Below are positions 17,182-25,989 of a DNA stretch of 44,010 nucleotides, piece after piece. The notes beneath the pieces were generated by a model. The model was not told the origin of the DNA, did not search any database, and saw only the letters and a list, made by a program, of their open reading frames with translations. Source of the DNA: JAJDIA01 sp031555145 (GTDB taxonomy: Bacteria > Bacteroidota > Bacteroidia > Bacteroidales > Tannerellaceae); NCBI GenBank assembly GCA_031555145.1, contig JAVBUR010000008.1:1-44010 (forward strand), given 5' to 3'. A program made the position numbers and the translations under genes. How positions within the stretch are numbered: position 1 is the first letter of the stretch; the number at the start of each line of letters is the position of its first letter.

Positions 17182-18930
17182 TCATACATTCAAGACCCCA
17201 TTCCCTATATTTATTATTCGATTACAGTACCGAAGAGTAGATCCCCTATGAGCAATAATAATAAATGTAAATTCTCCATTATTCAACGTTTTTATGGATT
17301 CAGTAATTTCATTTTCAGTCTGAGAATCAAGTGCAGACGTTGCCTCATCAAAGAGCAGAACATCCGCACCGGAATACAACGCCCGTGCAATTCCAATACG
17401 CTGGCGCTGTCCTCCGGAAAGTCTTGCTCCTCTTTCTCCGATATTGGTATGTACAGTTGCAGACAAAGTCTGAATAAAATCCCATAAACTCGCTTGTCTC
17501 AACACTTCCTCTAGCTTTTCAAAGTTAATTTCTTGAGGTTCTATGCCAAAAGCCACATTTTCGGCAACGGTACCATCAACAATATAGACTTCCTGCTGCA
17601 CATAGCCAATCCGATCTCTCCAGGACTTCATAGTCTCTTTGCTCAAGGGCACATTATCTATTGTAATATGACCATCTGTGGGAGTCCAGAATCCCAACAA
17701 CAAATTAATCAAGGTTGTCTTTCCAGAACCAGATGCACCCATAATGCCAATAGACTCACCCTTCTGCATTCTTAAATTTATACCCGACAGTACATCCCTG
17801 TCGGAATCAGGGAAACGGAAAAACAAATTGTCTACAAGGATAGAATCATTAAACACAACCTCCTTTTGACCATATTCCTCAGGGACAAAGCCTTTCACCT
17901 CAGAAATAACATCAAACGTATATTGGTATCCCTTAATAGCGACTAATGCGATCATTATGCGATTCACTGAAGGCAGTATCCGATAGGCTGCAAGAGCAAA
18001 CAATCCCAGCAAGGCTGCTAAGCCTGCCGAATCAAGAAAAAACAGTCCATATGTTGTAATAGCAAAAATAGTAATTACCATGCCACTCTCTATAACTTTC
18101 GTTGGAGCAGCGTTGTATACCGTTCTCCTGATATTTAATGCAACAATCCTATCAATGAAATCCGTTATACGTTTTCTAAACTGCTTTTGGGTATTGGTAA
18201 TTTCTACGTCAGTAAAGCCATGTACACTTTGAAAAATACTCTGAGAAAGCTTAGGAGTTAGAGAATTCACTTCTTGTTCCAGCTTTAAAGACCTTCCCTT
18301 CACCCAATTGTAAAACAGAAGAAAAACAGGAAGCACAGTTACAGTCAATAAAACCACAGCCTTTACGTCATACAACATCAACCCCAGCAATATCAGCAGT
18401 AGCACCACAAACTCATTTAGCAAATTGAGCATATTCAGCACCACATTGTTAGAAAACTGGGAAGGAATCACGTTTATATTCCGTAGTATCACATTCGAAT
18501 TCGTACTCTTGAAAAAAGGAAAGCCTTTGCTATAATACAACTGGTGCAACCGATCAGCAAAATACTTATACAGCGACAAGGAAAATTTCGCCTGAGAACG
18601 CACGATCAGCAACGACGCCATATTCTTCAGGATAATCACCAACACAATCAGCGTCACCAGGAACAGGATAAACTGCCTGTCGGATGAAAACCCCAACAGA
18701 TCATAGAAGACCGAGAAATACCGGTTCTGTTGAATCACCCCCGGTTGCAGAATAACAGAAAAAAGTGGTAAGAAGGCAGCCAATCCAATCATCTCAAAAA
18801 TAGAATTCACTAACAAGAGGGCCAACATTTTGAAAGACCTTTTCTTGTATCCAGGAGGCAATACCTCGTACAATTTATGGATTGTACTGACGATCAAATT
18901 ATTTTTTATTGCAGACTTTATTATACTCAT
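17182..18930 (-). CDS. ABC exporter, fused permease and ATPase (PglK/MsbA-like), candidate lipid-linked oligosaccharide flippase
   Basis: The 582-residue half-transporter has a six-helix type I exporter domain (about residues 30-330) and a nucleotide-binding domain with Walker A GASGSGKT (about 397-405), signature LSGGQRQR (about 504-511), Walker B VLLFDEATSALD (from about 524) and an H-loop in IIIAHRG. Length and layout match PglK, which flips undecaprenyl-linked oligosaccharide in Campylobacter N-glycosylation. No Wzx/MOP flippase is encoded in the operon, so this protein is the best candidate for moving the repeat unit (inference). An MsbA-like lipid role is an alternative. Its start overlaps the dehydrogenase stop as ATGA. 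Confidence 0.9.
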   Translation of the reverse strand: MSIIKSAIKNNLIVSTIHKLYEVLPPGYKKRSFKMLALLLVNSIFEMIGLAAFLPLFSVILQPGVIQQNRYFSVFYDLLGFSSDRQFILFLVTLIVLVIILKNMASLLIVRSQAKFSLSLYKYFADRLHQLYYSKGFPFFKSTNSNVILRNINVIPSQFSNNVVLNMLNLLNEFVVLLLILLGLMLYDVKAVVLLTVTVLPVFLLFYNWVKGRSLKLEQEVNSLTPKLSQSIFQSVHGFTDVEITNTQKQFRKRITDFIDRIVALNIRRTVYNAAPTKVIESGMVITIFAITTYGLFFLDSAGLAALLGLFALAAYRILPSVNRIMIALVAIKGYQYTFDVISEVKGFVPEEYGQKEVVFNDSILVDNLFFRFPDSDRDVLSGINLRMQKGESIGIMGASGSGKTTLINLLLGFWTPTDGHITIDNVPLSKETMKSWRDRIGYVQQEVYIVDGTVAENVAFGIEPQEINFEKLEEVLRQASLWDFIQTLSATVHTNIGERGARLSGGQRQRIGIARALYSGADVLLFDEATSALDSQTENEITESIKTLNNGEFTFIIIAHRGSTLRYCNRIINIGNGVLNV

Positions 18931-20213
18931 AACCTTCCATCCACAAATCTCCGATCGATAACCGCTTTCGCGTCAAACACAACACTCCCTTCCCCATGGT
19001 ACTTCTCAAAATAGAAAGACTTAAATTCATCATGGGCTACCGCAAGTATGATCGCTTCATATTTTTTATCAAGATCGACTTCCTTTAATACATCAATCCC
19101 ATACTCGTGTTTTAACTCCTCTGGATGTACCCAAGGGTCGTAGACATCTACATTTACGCCAAATTCACATAGTTCGGTGTAGATATCCACTACTTTGGTA
19201 TTACGGATATCCGGGCAATTCTCTTTGAACGTCACTCCTAAGAGCAGCACATGGGAGCCTTTGATCTTATGATCTTTCTCAATCATCAGCTTCAAGACCT
19301 TATTGGCGATAAAAGGAGCAATACAGTTGTTTACCCGGCGACCGGACAGGATCACTTGGGGAACATACCCCAGTTTCTCTGCTTTATTGGCCAAATAATA
19401 TGGATCGACGCTGATACAATGTCCACCAACCAGGCCTGGACGGTATTTCAGGAAGTTCCACTTCGTTCCGGCAGCTTCCAACACCTCATTGGTATCAATC
19501 CCCATACGGTCGAAGATCAGAGCCAGCTCGTTGACGAAAGAGATATTGACGTCACGCTGGGCGTTCTCTATTATCTTGGAGGCTTCTGCGACTTTGATAG
19601 AGGAGGCTTTGTGAGTACCTGCTATGATGATCGAGCCATAGAGCTGATCTACCTGATCGGCAATCTCCGGCGTAGAACCGGAGGTCACTTTCTTTATTCT
19701 GGTAAGCGTATTAACCTTATCCCCCGGATTGATCCGCTCCGGACTATATCCGGCAAAGAAATCCACATTGAAACGCAGGCCGGAGGCTTTCTCTATCACT
19801 GGGATACAATCTTCCTCGGTACACCCCGGATAGGTGGTGGATTCATAAATCACAATATCGCCCTTAGAGATGACACGTCCCAACATTTCGGAGGCTTTGA
19901 TCAGGGGACGAAGATCAGGGCTATTGAACTGGTCGATCGGCGTGGGAACAGTGACTATATAGGTATTATAGTCTTTCAACTCATTTTCATTGGAAGAGAA
20001 AGATAATCCGAGTTCGGAGTCGTTCGCCCGAAGTTTCAGAGCCACAGACATACCGGCTAAGTCGGCTTCCATCGTATGATCTTCCCCGTTTTGCAGTTCG
20101 CAGACACGGACTTTATTAATGTCGTATCCCAACACCTTATATTTCTTACCAAACTCGATGGCTAAGGGCAAGCCCACATAGCCAAGACCTATTATTGCAA
20201 TTTTCGCATTCAT
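18927..20213 (-). CDS. UDP-N-acetylhexosamine 6-dehydrogenase (TviB/WbpO-like nucleotide-sugar dehydrogenase)
   Basis: The 428-residue enzyme should oxidise C6 of a UDP-HexNAc to the uronic acid with two NAD+. It has the N-terminal Rossmann motif IIGLGYVG (residues 7-14), the central GYSPERINPGD segment typical of the TviB/WbpO group, KVAEASKIIENAQRDVNIS, and the catalytic Cys266 in GGHCISVDPYYL. A longer frame reaches 20318, but those extra residues (a Met/Asp/Gly-rich stretch) come from reading the Tyr/Gly-repeat 3' end of wzc in another frame. The true start is the ATG at 20213 (or 20216), 4-7 nt after the wzc stop. The product probably feeds the AsnB-type amidotransferase. Confidence 0.92.
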   Translation of the reverse strand: MNAKIAIIGLGYVGLPLAIEFGKKYKVLGYDINKVRVCELQNGEDHTMEADLAGMSVALKLRANDSELGLSFSSNENELKDYNTYIVTVPTPIDQFNSPDLRPLIKASEMLGRVISKGDIVIYESTTYPGCTEEDCIPVIEKASGLRFNVDFFAGYSPERINPGDKVNTLTRIKKVTSGSTPEIADQVDQLYGSIIIAGTHKASSIKVAEASKIIENAQRDVNISFVNELALIFDRMGIDTNEVLEAAGTKWNFLKYRPGLVGGHCISVDPYYLANKAEKLGYVPQVILSGRRVNNCIAPFIANKVLKLMIEKDHKIKGSHVLLLGVTFKENCPDIRNTKVVDIYTELCEFGVNVDVYDPWVHPEELKHEYGIDVLKEVDLDKKYEAIILAVAHDEFKSFYFEKYHGEGSVVFDAKAVIDRRFVDGRL

Positions 20214-20220
20214 CATATAA

Positions 20221-22617
20221 TTACTTTCTGCCTTTTTCTTCTCCATATCCATACCCATATCTCCGTCCATATCCATACCCGTACTTTTTACCATACCCGT
20301 ATGCATATCCATACCCATACTTTCGCTTCGTATAATCTATCCCGTTAATCACGGTACAAAGCTGTGGTAACTTCCCTTCAGCCTTCAATTCATTGATCAA
20401 CTGGTAATCGGACTTATGTGTGTAATCTGCCCGACAAATATAGAGTGTAGCATCCGCCGTACGGGCAATCAACTTCGTATCACTCATCAATCCGATCGGC
20501 GCCGAGTCGATAATGACATAATCAAAATGCTTCTTCAGCATATTTACGGCATCTACCAATGCCTCACGTGCCAATAACTCCGTAGGATTAGGAGGAATTG
20601 CACCGGCAGGAAGAATAAACAAGTTGGCGTTAACCCCCGAAGGACGTACAAAGTCCATCAGGTTCACCGTGGAAGGACTGGCCAAATACTGCGTAATCCC
20701 TTCCTGCTTACGGTCTACTGCAAACACCTTATTAAGTCCTGGTTTACGGATATCCAACCCGATAATCACGACCTTCTTCCCCAGCAGCGCAAAGCTGATC
20801 GCAAGGTTCGCCGCCGTAAAGGTCTTCCCCTCACCACTGATGGTAGACGTCAGCAACACCACCTTTTTTCCTTCCGTCAGCATAAATTGCAGGTCGGTTC
20901 GGATATCACGGAATACTTCCGCCATCATATCATTGTTGTTCTCATGAACGGCTATTGACTGTACCACATCCTTTGCCAAAGGAACTTCGCCAATCACCGG
21001 AACAGAAGTCAACTTTTCCACATCACGACGACTTTCAATCTTAAACTGCAGCAATTCACGCAAGTAAATAACAGCAATAGGGAACACCAAGCCAATCACC
21101 AACGCAATCAGATAGATTCGCTGTGTCTGTGGAGATACCGGAGCATCATCCGCCAACGCATCATCTACAATCTTCGCATTATTTGCTGTAGCAGCCAGTG
21201 CAATTGCATTTTCTTCCCGTTTCTGCAAAAGCATCAGGTACAGGCCGGCCTTGATTTCCTGCTGACGGGTGATTCCCACCAACTTGCGTTCCTGAGTAGG
21301 CGCATTACTGATACGGTTGGAATATTTTACCGCTTGACGGTCCAGGTCTGTCTTGGTGATAAGCAGCCCGCGCTGCACACTGCTGATCGAAGTCAGCAGG
21401 TTACTCTTCATATCACGGATACTGGTATTCAAACGTACCACCACCGGGTTACTATCCGAGGAAGCGCGCAGCAATCGGTCACGCTCCAGCACCATCTCAT
21501 TATAGCGCGTTATAAGGTTGGATAGATTTGCATCATTCAGTCCCACATTTACCGGCAACACGTCGTTGGCATTAGCAGGATTATTAATATAATCGGAAAG
21601 GTATTGCACCAAATTAAGCTGCGTTCCATTTTCCACACGCAATCTTTCATATTCGGTGTTCCCTGACAGGGCAATCTGCGCATCTGTACTCAGGTTGGTC
21701 AACCCGGCACTTTGCTTGAAGCTGGCCAGTTCTTCTTCGGTACTACCCAATTCCGTATTGATAATGGCAATACGTTCGTCAATAAACTCAGCCGATTTGC
21801 GGGTCACTTCGTTTTTATCATCATTCGCATTCCGGTTATATACTTCTATCAATTTATTGATGAAAGCTTCGCCTTTTCGTTTGTTTGTTGTACGCAGAGC
21901 TACCGTCGTAATAGAGGTAGCCTTGGTGGTTGGCTTAATTGTCAAACTACCGACAAAGCCTTTTGCCACCGACAAGGGCGACGACACATACACTTGTAGC
22001 TCCAACGGTGCATATTGGGCATAGGCAGAATCCACTGCCACGAAGCTAAATGTCCCGGCAGCCGTAGGCCATACGGCCGGCAGTTTCTCAAAATGGGCAC
22101 TCACGTCTTCTCCATAGATATGGGCACTCACCGTTACCACGCCATTTGCTTGCAGGGATAGTTGCATCGCAACAGACTGCTTCAGTTGATCAGCTTCCTG
22201 GGCGGTAAGATCCACACGCACAGGGGTAGTAAGGTATTGTTCCTCGTTACGGAAAGTGCCTTCTTTATAATAGGTTGTATACAGGTTCAGTTCGGTCACC
22301 ACGTTTTTGACCAGCGATTTGGAACGCAGCACCTCTATCTCATTATCTATATTCTGCGACGAAGAGATAAAGCCCAATTCTTCCATCTGATTCAACGCAT
22401 TACCGGAACCGCCTGTCTTATCGTCTTTGATAAAGACGGTGGCCGATACATTATACACCGGCGTCGATTGTTTGAGATATACCCAGGCGCCTCCCAGACA
22501 AACCAGGAGAGACAGGATAAACCAAGGCCAGCGTATAAGACACTTAAAGAATAGTTCTTTGGGATCGAAACCGCCTTCCTGTTCTTCGAAAGGTTGTTCG
22601 TTGTTGAATTCGTTCAT
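20221..22617 (-). CDS. wzc: Wzc-like polysaccharide co-polymerase and BY-family tyrosine autokinase
   Basis: The 798-residue inner-membrane protein has an N-terminal Wzz domain with a membrane segment at about 32-50, a long coiled-coil and GNVR-type periplasmic region, and a second membrane segment near residues 500-524. The cytoplasmic kinase has Walker A SGEGKT (about 594-599), Walker A' VVIIGLDIRKPG (about 616-627) and Walker B VIIDSAP. The C-terminal tail (about 766-798) is a Tyr/Gly repeat with ten tyrosines, the expected autophosphorylation cluster. With Wza it sets chain length and couples polymerisation to export. No cognate low-molecular-weight tyrosine phosphatase gene lies in the window. 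It starts 22 nt after wza. Confidence 0.95.
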   Translation of the reverse strand: MNEFNNEQPFEEQEGGFDPKELFFKCLIRWPWFILSLLVCLGGAWVYLKQSTPVYNVSATVFIKDDKTGGSGNALNQMEELGFISSSQNIDNEIEVLRSKSLVKNVVTELNLYTTYYKEGTFRNEEQYLTTPVRVDLTAQEADQLKQSVAMQLSLQANGVVTVSAHIYGEDVSAHFEKLPAVWPTAAGTFSFVAVDSAYAQYAPLELQVYVSSPLSVAKGFVGSLTIKPTTKATSITTVALRTTNKRKGEAFINKLIEVYNRNANDDKNEVTRKSAEFIDERIAIINTELGSTEEELASFKQSAGLTNLSTDAQIALSGNTEYERLRVENGTQLNLVQYLSDYINNPANANDVLPVNVGLNDANLSNLITRYNEMVLERDRLLRASSDSNPVVVRLNTSIRDMKSNLLTSISSVQRGLLITKTDLDRQAVKYSNRISNAPTQERKLVGITRQQEIKAGLYLMLLQKREENAIALAATANNAKIVDDALADDAPVSPQTQRIYLIALVIGLVFPIAVIYLRELLQFKIESRRDVEKLTSVPVIGEVPLAKDVVQSIAVHENNNDMMAEVFRDIRTDLQFMLTEGKKVVLLTSTISGEGKTFTAANLAISFALLGKKVVIIGLDIRKPGLNKVFAVDRKQEGITQYLASPSTVNLMDFVRPSGVNANLFILPAGAIPPNPTELLAREALVDAVNMLKKHFDYVIIDSAPIGLMSDTKLIARTADATLYICRADYTHKSDYQLINELKAEGKLPQLCTVINGIDYTKRKYGYGYAYGYGKKYGYGYGRRYGYGYGEEKGRK

Positions 22618-22639
22618 GATTACAGTAGAGGGAGAGTTG

Positions 22640-23428
22640 TTATTTTAGTATACTATATAAAAGAGTTGCAACAGAGATCATGATAGACACGGATGTTAAC
22701 CAAAGGGTGGTGGTTGTACCGACACCTGAGTTCTTCGCCTTTGTCTTGTTAGGAGTCACATAAAGGATATCGTTCTGTTGGAGATCGTAATACGGAGAAA
22801 GGATGATCCGGCTGTCGTTCAGGTTTAGTTCAACAATTTGCTTGATACCGTTTTCGTCTTCACGAACCAGTTTGACATTCTCGCGCAGCCCATAGACAGT
22901 CATATCACCGGCCATGGCCAATGCTTCCAGGATATTGACCTTTTCATTGGCAATAGTGAATGTACCAGGGCTTGCGACTTCACCCAGCACTGTAATCTTG
23001 TAGTTCGCCATTCGGACAGTCACAATCACATTGTCCTTCAGGTAAGGCTCAAGCTTCTTTACCAACAACTGCTCTGCCTCTCCTTTGGTCAGGCCGCCGA
23101 CATGAAGCGTACCAAGTACAGGAAAGTTAATAGTCCCGGCATTATCTACCAGGTATTGTTGCAGCGAGGAGGAAGCGGTTGAACTATTCGAGCCCGGTGT
23201 AGTGAGGTTAAACGGCGCAGCCAGCTCCGGCTCCGTACATGACACCACAATCGTCAGCAAATCTTTCGGCATAATCCGGGCATCATACAACGCAGGATCT
23301 TGCTGCAGACCGGCTAACTGATCGGAATCCGTCAGATACGGTACATTACGATACGAATAACAGGAAGAGAGTAAAAGAGGAAGGAGCAAAAAACACAAGT
23401 AGAATTGAGCTTGAGAGTAGCTTTTCAT
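22640..23428 (-). CDS. wza: Wza-like polysaccharide export outer-membrane lipoprotein
   Basis: The 262-residue protein has a lipoprotein signal peptide ending in LLLSSC with Cys23 as the lipidated residue. A Poly_export domain begins near ARIMPKDLLTIVVSCTEPE and an SLBB-type beta-grasp domain follows (about residues 145-220, from KITVLGEVASPGTFTI). A C-terminal hydrophobic segment (WLTSVSIMISVATLLYSI) may form the Wza membrane helix. The family forms the outer-membrane exit channel. It is the first gene of the operon, behind a structured leader of about 300 nt. It is shorter than E. coli Wza, as Bacteroidetes members commonly are. Confidence 0.93.
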   Translation of the reverse strand: MKSYSQAQFYLCFLLLPLLLSSCYSYRNVPYLTDSDQLAGLQQDPALYDARIMPKDLLTIVVSCTEPELAAPFNLTTPGSNSSTASSSLQQYLVDNAGTINFPVLGTLHVGGLTKGEAEQLLVKKLEPYLKDNVIVTVRMANYKITVLGEVASPGTFTIANEKVNILEALAMAGDMTVYGLRENVKLVREDENGIKQIVELNLNDSRIILSPYYDLQQNDILYVTPNKTKAKNSGVGTTTTLWLTSVSIMISVATLLYSILK

Positions 23429-23760
23429 GTTAGAAAATTACAAATGAATACTAAAAACAAAAAAAGGTCGGCCGTCAGTGACGGACACACCAATGCGCGC
23501 CAGCCTTTTCAGACTGGTGTACAAGATCCCCGCAGGGCGTACCATGGCAACAGTTGCTACAAAAATCCAGGCATAACAAAAGCCTGAGCATGACAAGGTC
23601 CATTATCTTGAGAGTAGAGAATAAAACGCAATAAAGGTGGTCAGTCCCATACGGGATGCCCTTGAGAGAACAAATCAATACAAAACCTTGAGAGAGATTT
23701 TGTCTCCACTAAACAGACAAGTGAGGTTTTTGTTCGTGGATTCGCAAATTTATTTACTTT
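23429..23760 (-). promoter_or_regulatory. Structured 5' leader of the polysaccharide operon
   Basis: This stretch upstream of wza has no convincing gene. On the minus strand it holds a GNRA-type hairpin, CCAGTCT-GAAA-AGGCTGG (23500-23517), a TCCC-GTAT-GGGA hairpin (23645-23656), and a terminator-like stem ahead of seven T residues (listed separately). The octamer CTCTCAAG occurs three times in the leader (23607-23614, 23661-23668, 23687-23694) and once at the wza start (23410-23417). A TAAATTTG box at 23752-23745 fits the Bacteroidetes -7 consensus, but no good -33 TTG is seen at the right distance. The dense secondary structure suggests control by attenuation or antitermination, as known for other Bacteroides capsule operons (inference). 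Confidence 0.5.
23459..23484 (-). terminator. Terminator-like hairpin in the wza leader (possible attenuator)
   Basis: On the minus strand the stem CCGTCA/TGACGG (23484-23479 with 23477-23472) can be extended by GGT/ACC across an internal loop and is followed by seven T residues (23465-23459). It ends about 30 nt before the wza start codon, so any stop here would precede the whole operon. The short apparent loop and the internal loop make it imperfect. Confidence 0.4.
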
Positions 23761-23983
23761 TTTCCAGATCTTCGCCCTGAATAATTTTAAATTTTTACAC
23801 TTCCCCTGCCCCAAAGGTGTTTGCCTATCATTGCCTGCAGAGGCTGTGATACGTAGTGAGTGCACTTTCAGGTGTATCAACATATCATTTTTGAGATTAT
23901 TTCTCAAAAATAATACGACATATCGTGCCAAATCACTATATTTACCCTCAAATTGAAGAAAAATCTCAAAAAAAAGGAGAAGT
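23761..23983. promoter_or_regulatory. Intergenic divergent region upstream of rloA
   Basis: It contains a perfect 10-bp inverted repeat, ATTTTTGAGA (23887-23896) and TCTCAAAAAT (23902-23911), which could be an operator or a weak bidirectional terminator. TATATTTA (23937-23944) is one mismatch from the TAnnTTTG box and may drive the plus-strand genes. AAGGAGA at 23974-23980 is a strong ribosome-binding site for the ATPase gene. No upxY- or upxZ-like regulator gene is present here. Confidence 0.4.
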
Positions 23984-25228
23984 ATGCTTATTTCATTCTC
24001 ATTATCAAATTATCTTTCCTTTAGACAGGAGCGGAATATCAGTATGGAGGCCTCTTCTATTTCCGAGCATAAGGAAAGTATTATTGTCTGCCCACATGGT
24101 AAGTTTTTGCGGTCAGCTGTGCTTTATGGTGCAAATTCCAGTGGAAAAACGAATTTCATCTCTGCTTTTTCCCGGATGCAAAAAGTTATTCTATCGTCTG
24201 TCCGCCTTAATGAAGGCGATAAATTGGAGTATTCGCCTTTTCTCCTATCTGACAGTTCGTTCAATGAACCCACACGTTTCGAAATGGAGTTTATCATTGA
24301 AGAGGCCGTATCATACCGTTATGGGTTCTCTTATACCGAATGGTTCATTGAAGAAGAATGGCTGTTCTGCCAGATCAAGAATAAACCGGAAATGCCTTTA
24401 TTTATCAGAGATAAGGAAGGAATCGCTGTCTCTGAGAACTTCCCCGAAGGGTCAGGAAAAGAAGAACTGACAAACAACAACCGCTTATTCCTGTCCTTAG
24501 TTGCTCAACTAAATGGAAAAACGGCACAAAAGGTCATCGAATGGTTTCGGAATTACCAGGTAATTTCCGGGTTGAGTCAGCAAGATTATCTGGACGAAAG
24601 CCTGAAAATGATACAAAATCAAAGTACAGGCTATCAGGAAACTTTGTCTCTTTATCAGCGTTTGCAATTAGGCTTTCAGCGCCTTTTTGTAGAAGAGAAA
24701 AGCAGCAAACAAAAGGAGATTGACCGTATGTTACTTTTGTTCAAGCCGCAATCAAGCTATGCAATAAAAACGGTTCATAATAAATACAACAGTAGGGGCG
24801 AAATAACGGGAACAGTCATTTTTGACAAGGAAGAGCATGAGTCGGCGGGATCTAATAAGATTATAGATTTGTCGGGACCCTTATTTGCGACATTGCTTAG
24901 TGGAGGGTTGCTGATTGTGGACGAATTGGATGCTAAACTTCATCCGATATTGACGCGTCAACTTGTTCAGTTGTTCAATGATCCTGTAAACAATCCGAAT
25001 AAAGCACAACTCATTTTTGCAACACACGATACCAATCTGTTAAGTACGGAAATATTTCGTCGTGACCAAATTTGGTTTACAGAAAAAGATAGAGCAGAAC
25101 AGACAGATCTGTATTCGCTTGTTGAGTTTAAGTTTCCGGATGGCACAATCCCGCGTAAAGACAGTAATTTGGAGAAAAATTATATTCGTGGCAGGTATGG
25201 CGCGATCCCTTTCGTAACTTTTAAGTAA
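23984..25228 (+). CDS. AAA family ATPase, RloA/AbiLi-like (probable phage-defence component)
   Basis: The 414-residue ATPase has an OLD/SMC-like AAA_15/AAA_21 layout. It starts LISFSLSNYLSFRQ, has Walker A GANSSGKT at residues 49-56, a middle helical insertion (about 160-260), Walker B LLIVDELDAKLHP with D313 and E314, and an H-loop ATHDTNLL at 346-353. A strong AAGGAGA ribosome-binding site precedes the ATG. The next gene, 6 nt downstream, encodes a RloB protein; such pairs are known as RloA-RloB beside type I restriction loci and as AbiLi-AbiLii in abortive-infection systems. The ATPase probably senses infection or regulates the nuclease-like partner (inference). It diverges from the capsule operon. 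Confidence 0.88.
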   Translation: MLISFSLSNYLSFRQERNISMEASSISEHKESIIVCPHGKFLRSAVLYGANSSGKTNFISAFSRMQKVILSSVRLNEGDKLEYSPFLLSDSSFNEPTRFEMEFIIEEAVSYRYGFSYTEWFIEEEWLFCQIKNKPEMPLFIRDKEGIAVSENFPEGSGKEELTNNNRLFLSLVAQLNGKTAQKVIEWFRNYQVISGLSQQDYLDESLKMIQNQSTGYQETLSLYQRLQLGFQRLFVEEKSSKQKEIDRMLLLFKPQSSYAIKTVHNKYNSRGEITGTVIFDKEEHESAGSNKIIDLSGPLFATLLSGGLLIVDELDAKLHPILTRQLVQLFNDPVNNPNKAQLIFATHDTNLLSTEIFRRDQIWFTEKDRAEQTDLYSLVEFKFPDGTIPRKDSNLEKNYIRGRYGAIPFVTFK

Positions 25229-25234
25229 AATAGT

Positions 25235-25948
25235 ATGGCGAAACGCAAACAATTAGACAGTAGTTTAGCCGTTCGGTTCTCACAGATAAGAAACAGACAG
25301 CGGAAGGAAGGCGTAAAGGAGCTGAAGGTTTTTTTCCTGATTGTCTGTGAAGGAGAACAGACTGAGCCTAATTATTTCAGGGACTTTCCCTGCCAGGTAG
25401 AACAATTTGTTTTCGAACTGAAATTTGGAGGAGGGGGCATCTCCACTATTAGAGTTGTGGATGAGGCTATTAGGTTGAGGGAAAAATCCCCTCTGGCATT
25501 TGACCGTGTATGGGCCGTATTCGACAGAGATAGCTTTAAAGCGGAGGATTTTAATACCGCCATACACAAAGGAGAACAAAATGGGGTGAGTTGCGCTTGG
25601 AGTAACGAAGCGTTTGAGTTATGGTATTTACTCCATTTTCAGTATCGAAATACTCCGATGTCTCGCAAAGACTATAAAAAGGCCATTTCTCAATCTGTGA
25701 ATAACCAATTGAAAGATAAATCATACTGCTATGCAAAAAACACAAAGGACATGTTTGATGTATTGCAAACATATGGTGATGAAAGGGCTGCCATCCGAAA
25801 TGCAAAAAAACTTCATGATAGTTATACCGGCACTGCGTATGCGCTGTATAACCCCTGTACTACCGTATATAAGCTGGTAGAAGAATTACGGGGGAGGAGC
25901 GAACAACTCAACAAAGAAATAAAGGAAAAATACGAAAAAGGGGAATAA
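25235..25948 (+). CDS. rloB: RloB family protein (AbiLii-like, TOPRIM-type nuclease candidate)
   Basis: The 237-residue protein shows the RloB hallmarks in order: a basic N-terminus, FLIVCEGEQTEPNYF with E39 and E41, VWAVFDRDSF with D97 and D99, and SNEAFELWYLLHF (about 123-135). The E plus DxD arrangement resembles a TOPRIM-like metal site, so nuclease activity is suspected but not shown here. It follows the AAA ATPase after a 6-nt gap and is almost certainly cotranscribed with it. The pair is a putative antiviral module. No restriction-modification genes are adjacent, unlike the first described rlo loci. Confidence 0.9.
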   Translation: MAKRKQLDSSLAVRFSQIRNRQRKEGVKELKVFFLIVCEGEQTEPNYFRDFPCQVEQFVFELKFGGGGISTIRVVDEAIRLREKSPLAFDRVWAVFDRDSFKAEDFNTAIHKGEQNGVSCAWSNEAFELWYLLHFQYRNTPMSRKDYKKAISQSVNNQLKDKSYCYAKNTKDMFDVLQTYGDERAAIRNAKKLHDSYTGTAYALYNPCTTVYKLVEELRGRSEQLNKEIKEKYEKGE

Positions 25949-25989
25949 GTAATTTTTTTTGAGGGATAAAAACAAACCGAATATAGACA

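Noticed and set aside
23641..23931. 96-codon minus-strand frame in the leader of the capsule operon
   Set aside because: No domain is recognised and it runs across leader hairpins and octamer repeats, so any conservation is more likely at RNA or DNA level. A small leader peptide cannot be fully excluded.
23429..23983. Invertible capsule promoter flanked by inverted repeats
   Set aside because: No pair of long inverted repeats flanking the promoter region was found; only short local hairpins are visible, and no recombinase gene is nearby.
23925..24470. 181-codon plus-strand frame overlapping the start of the AAA ATPase gene
   Set aside because: It overlaps the ATPase coding sequence in another frame; the ATPase has a strong ribosome-binding site and family motifs, this frame has neither.
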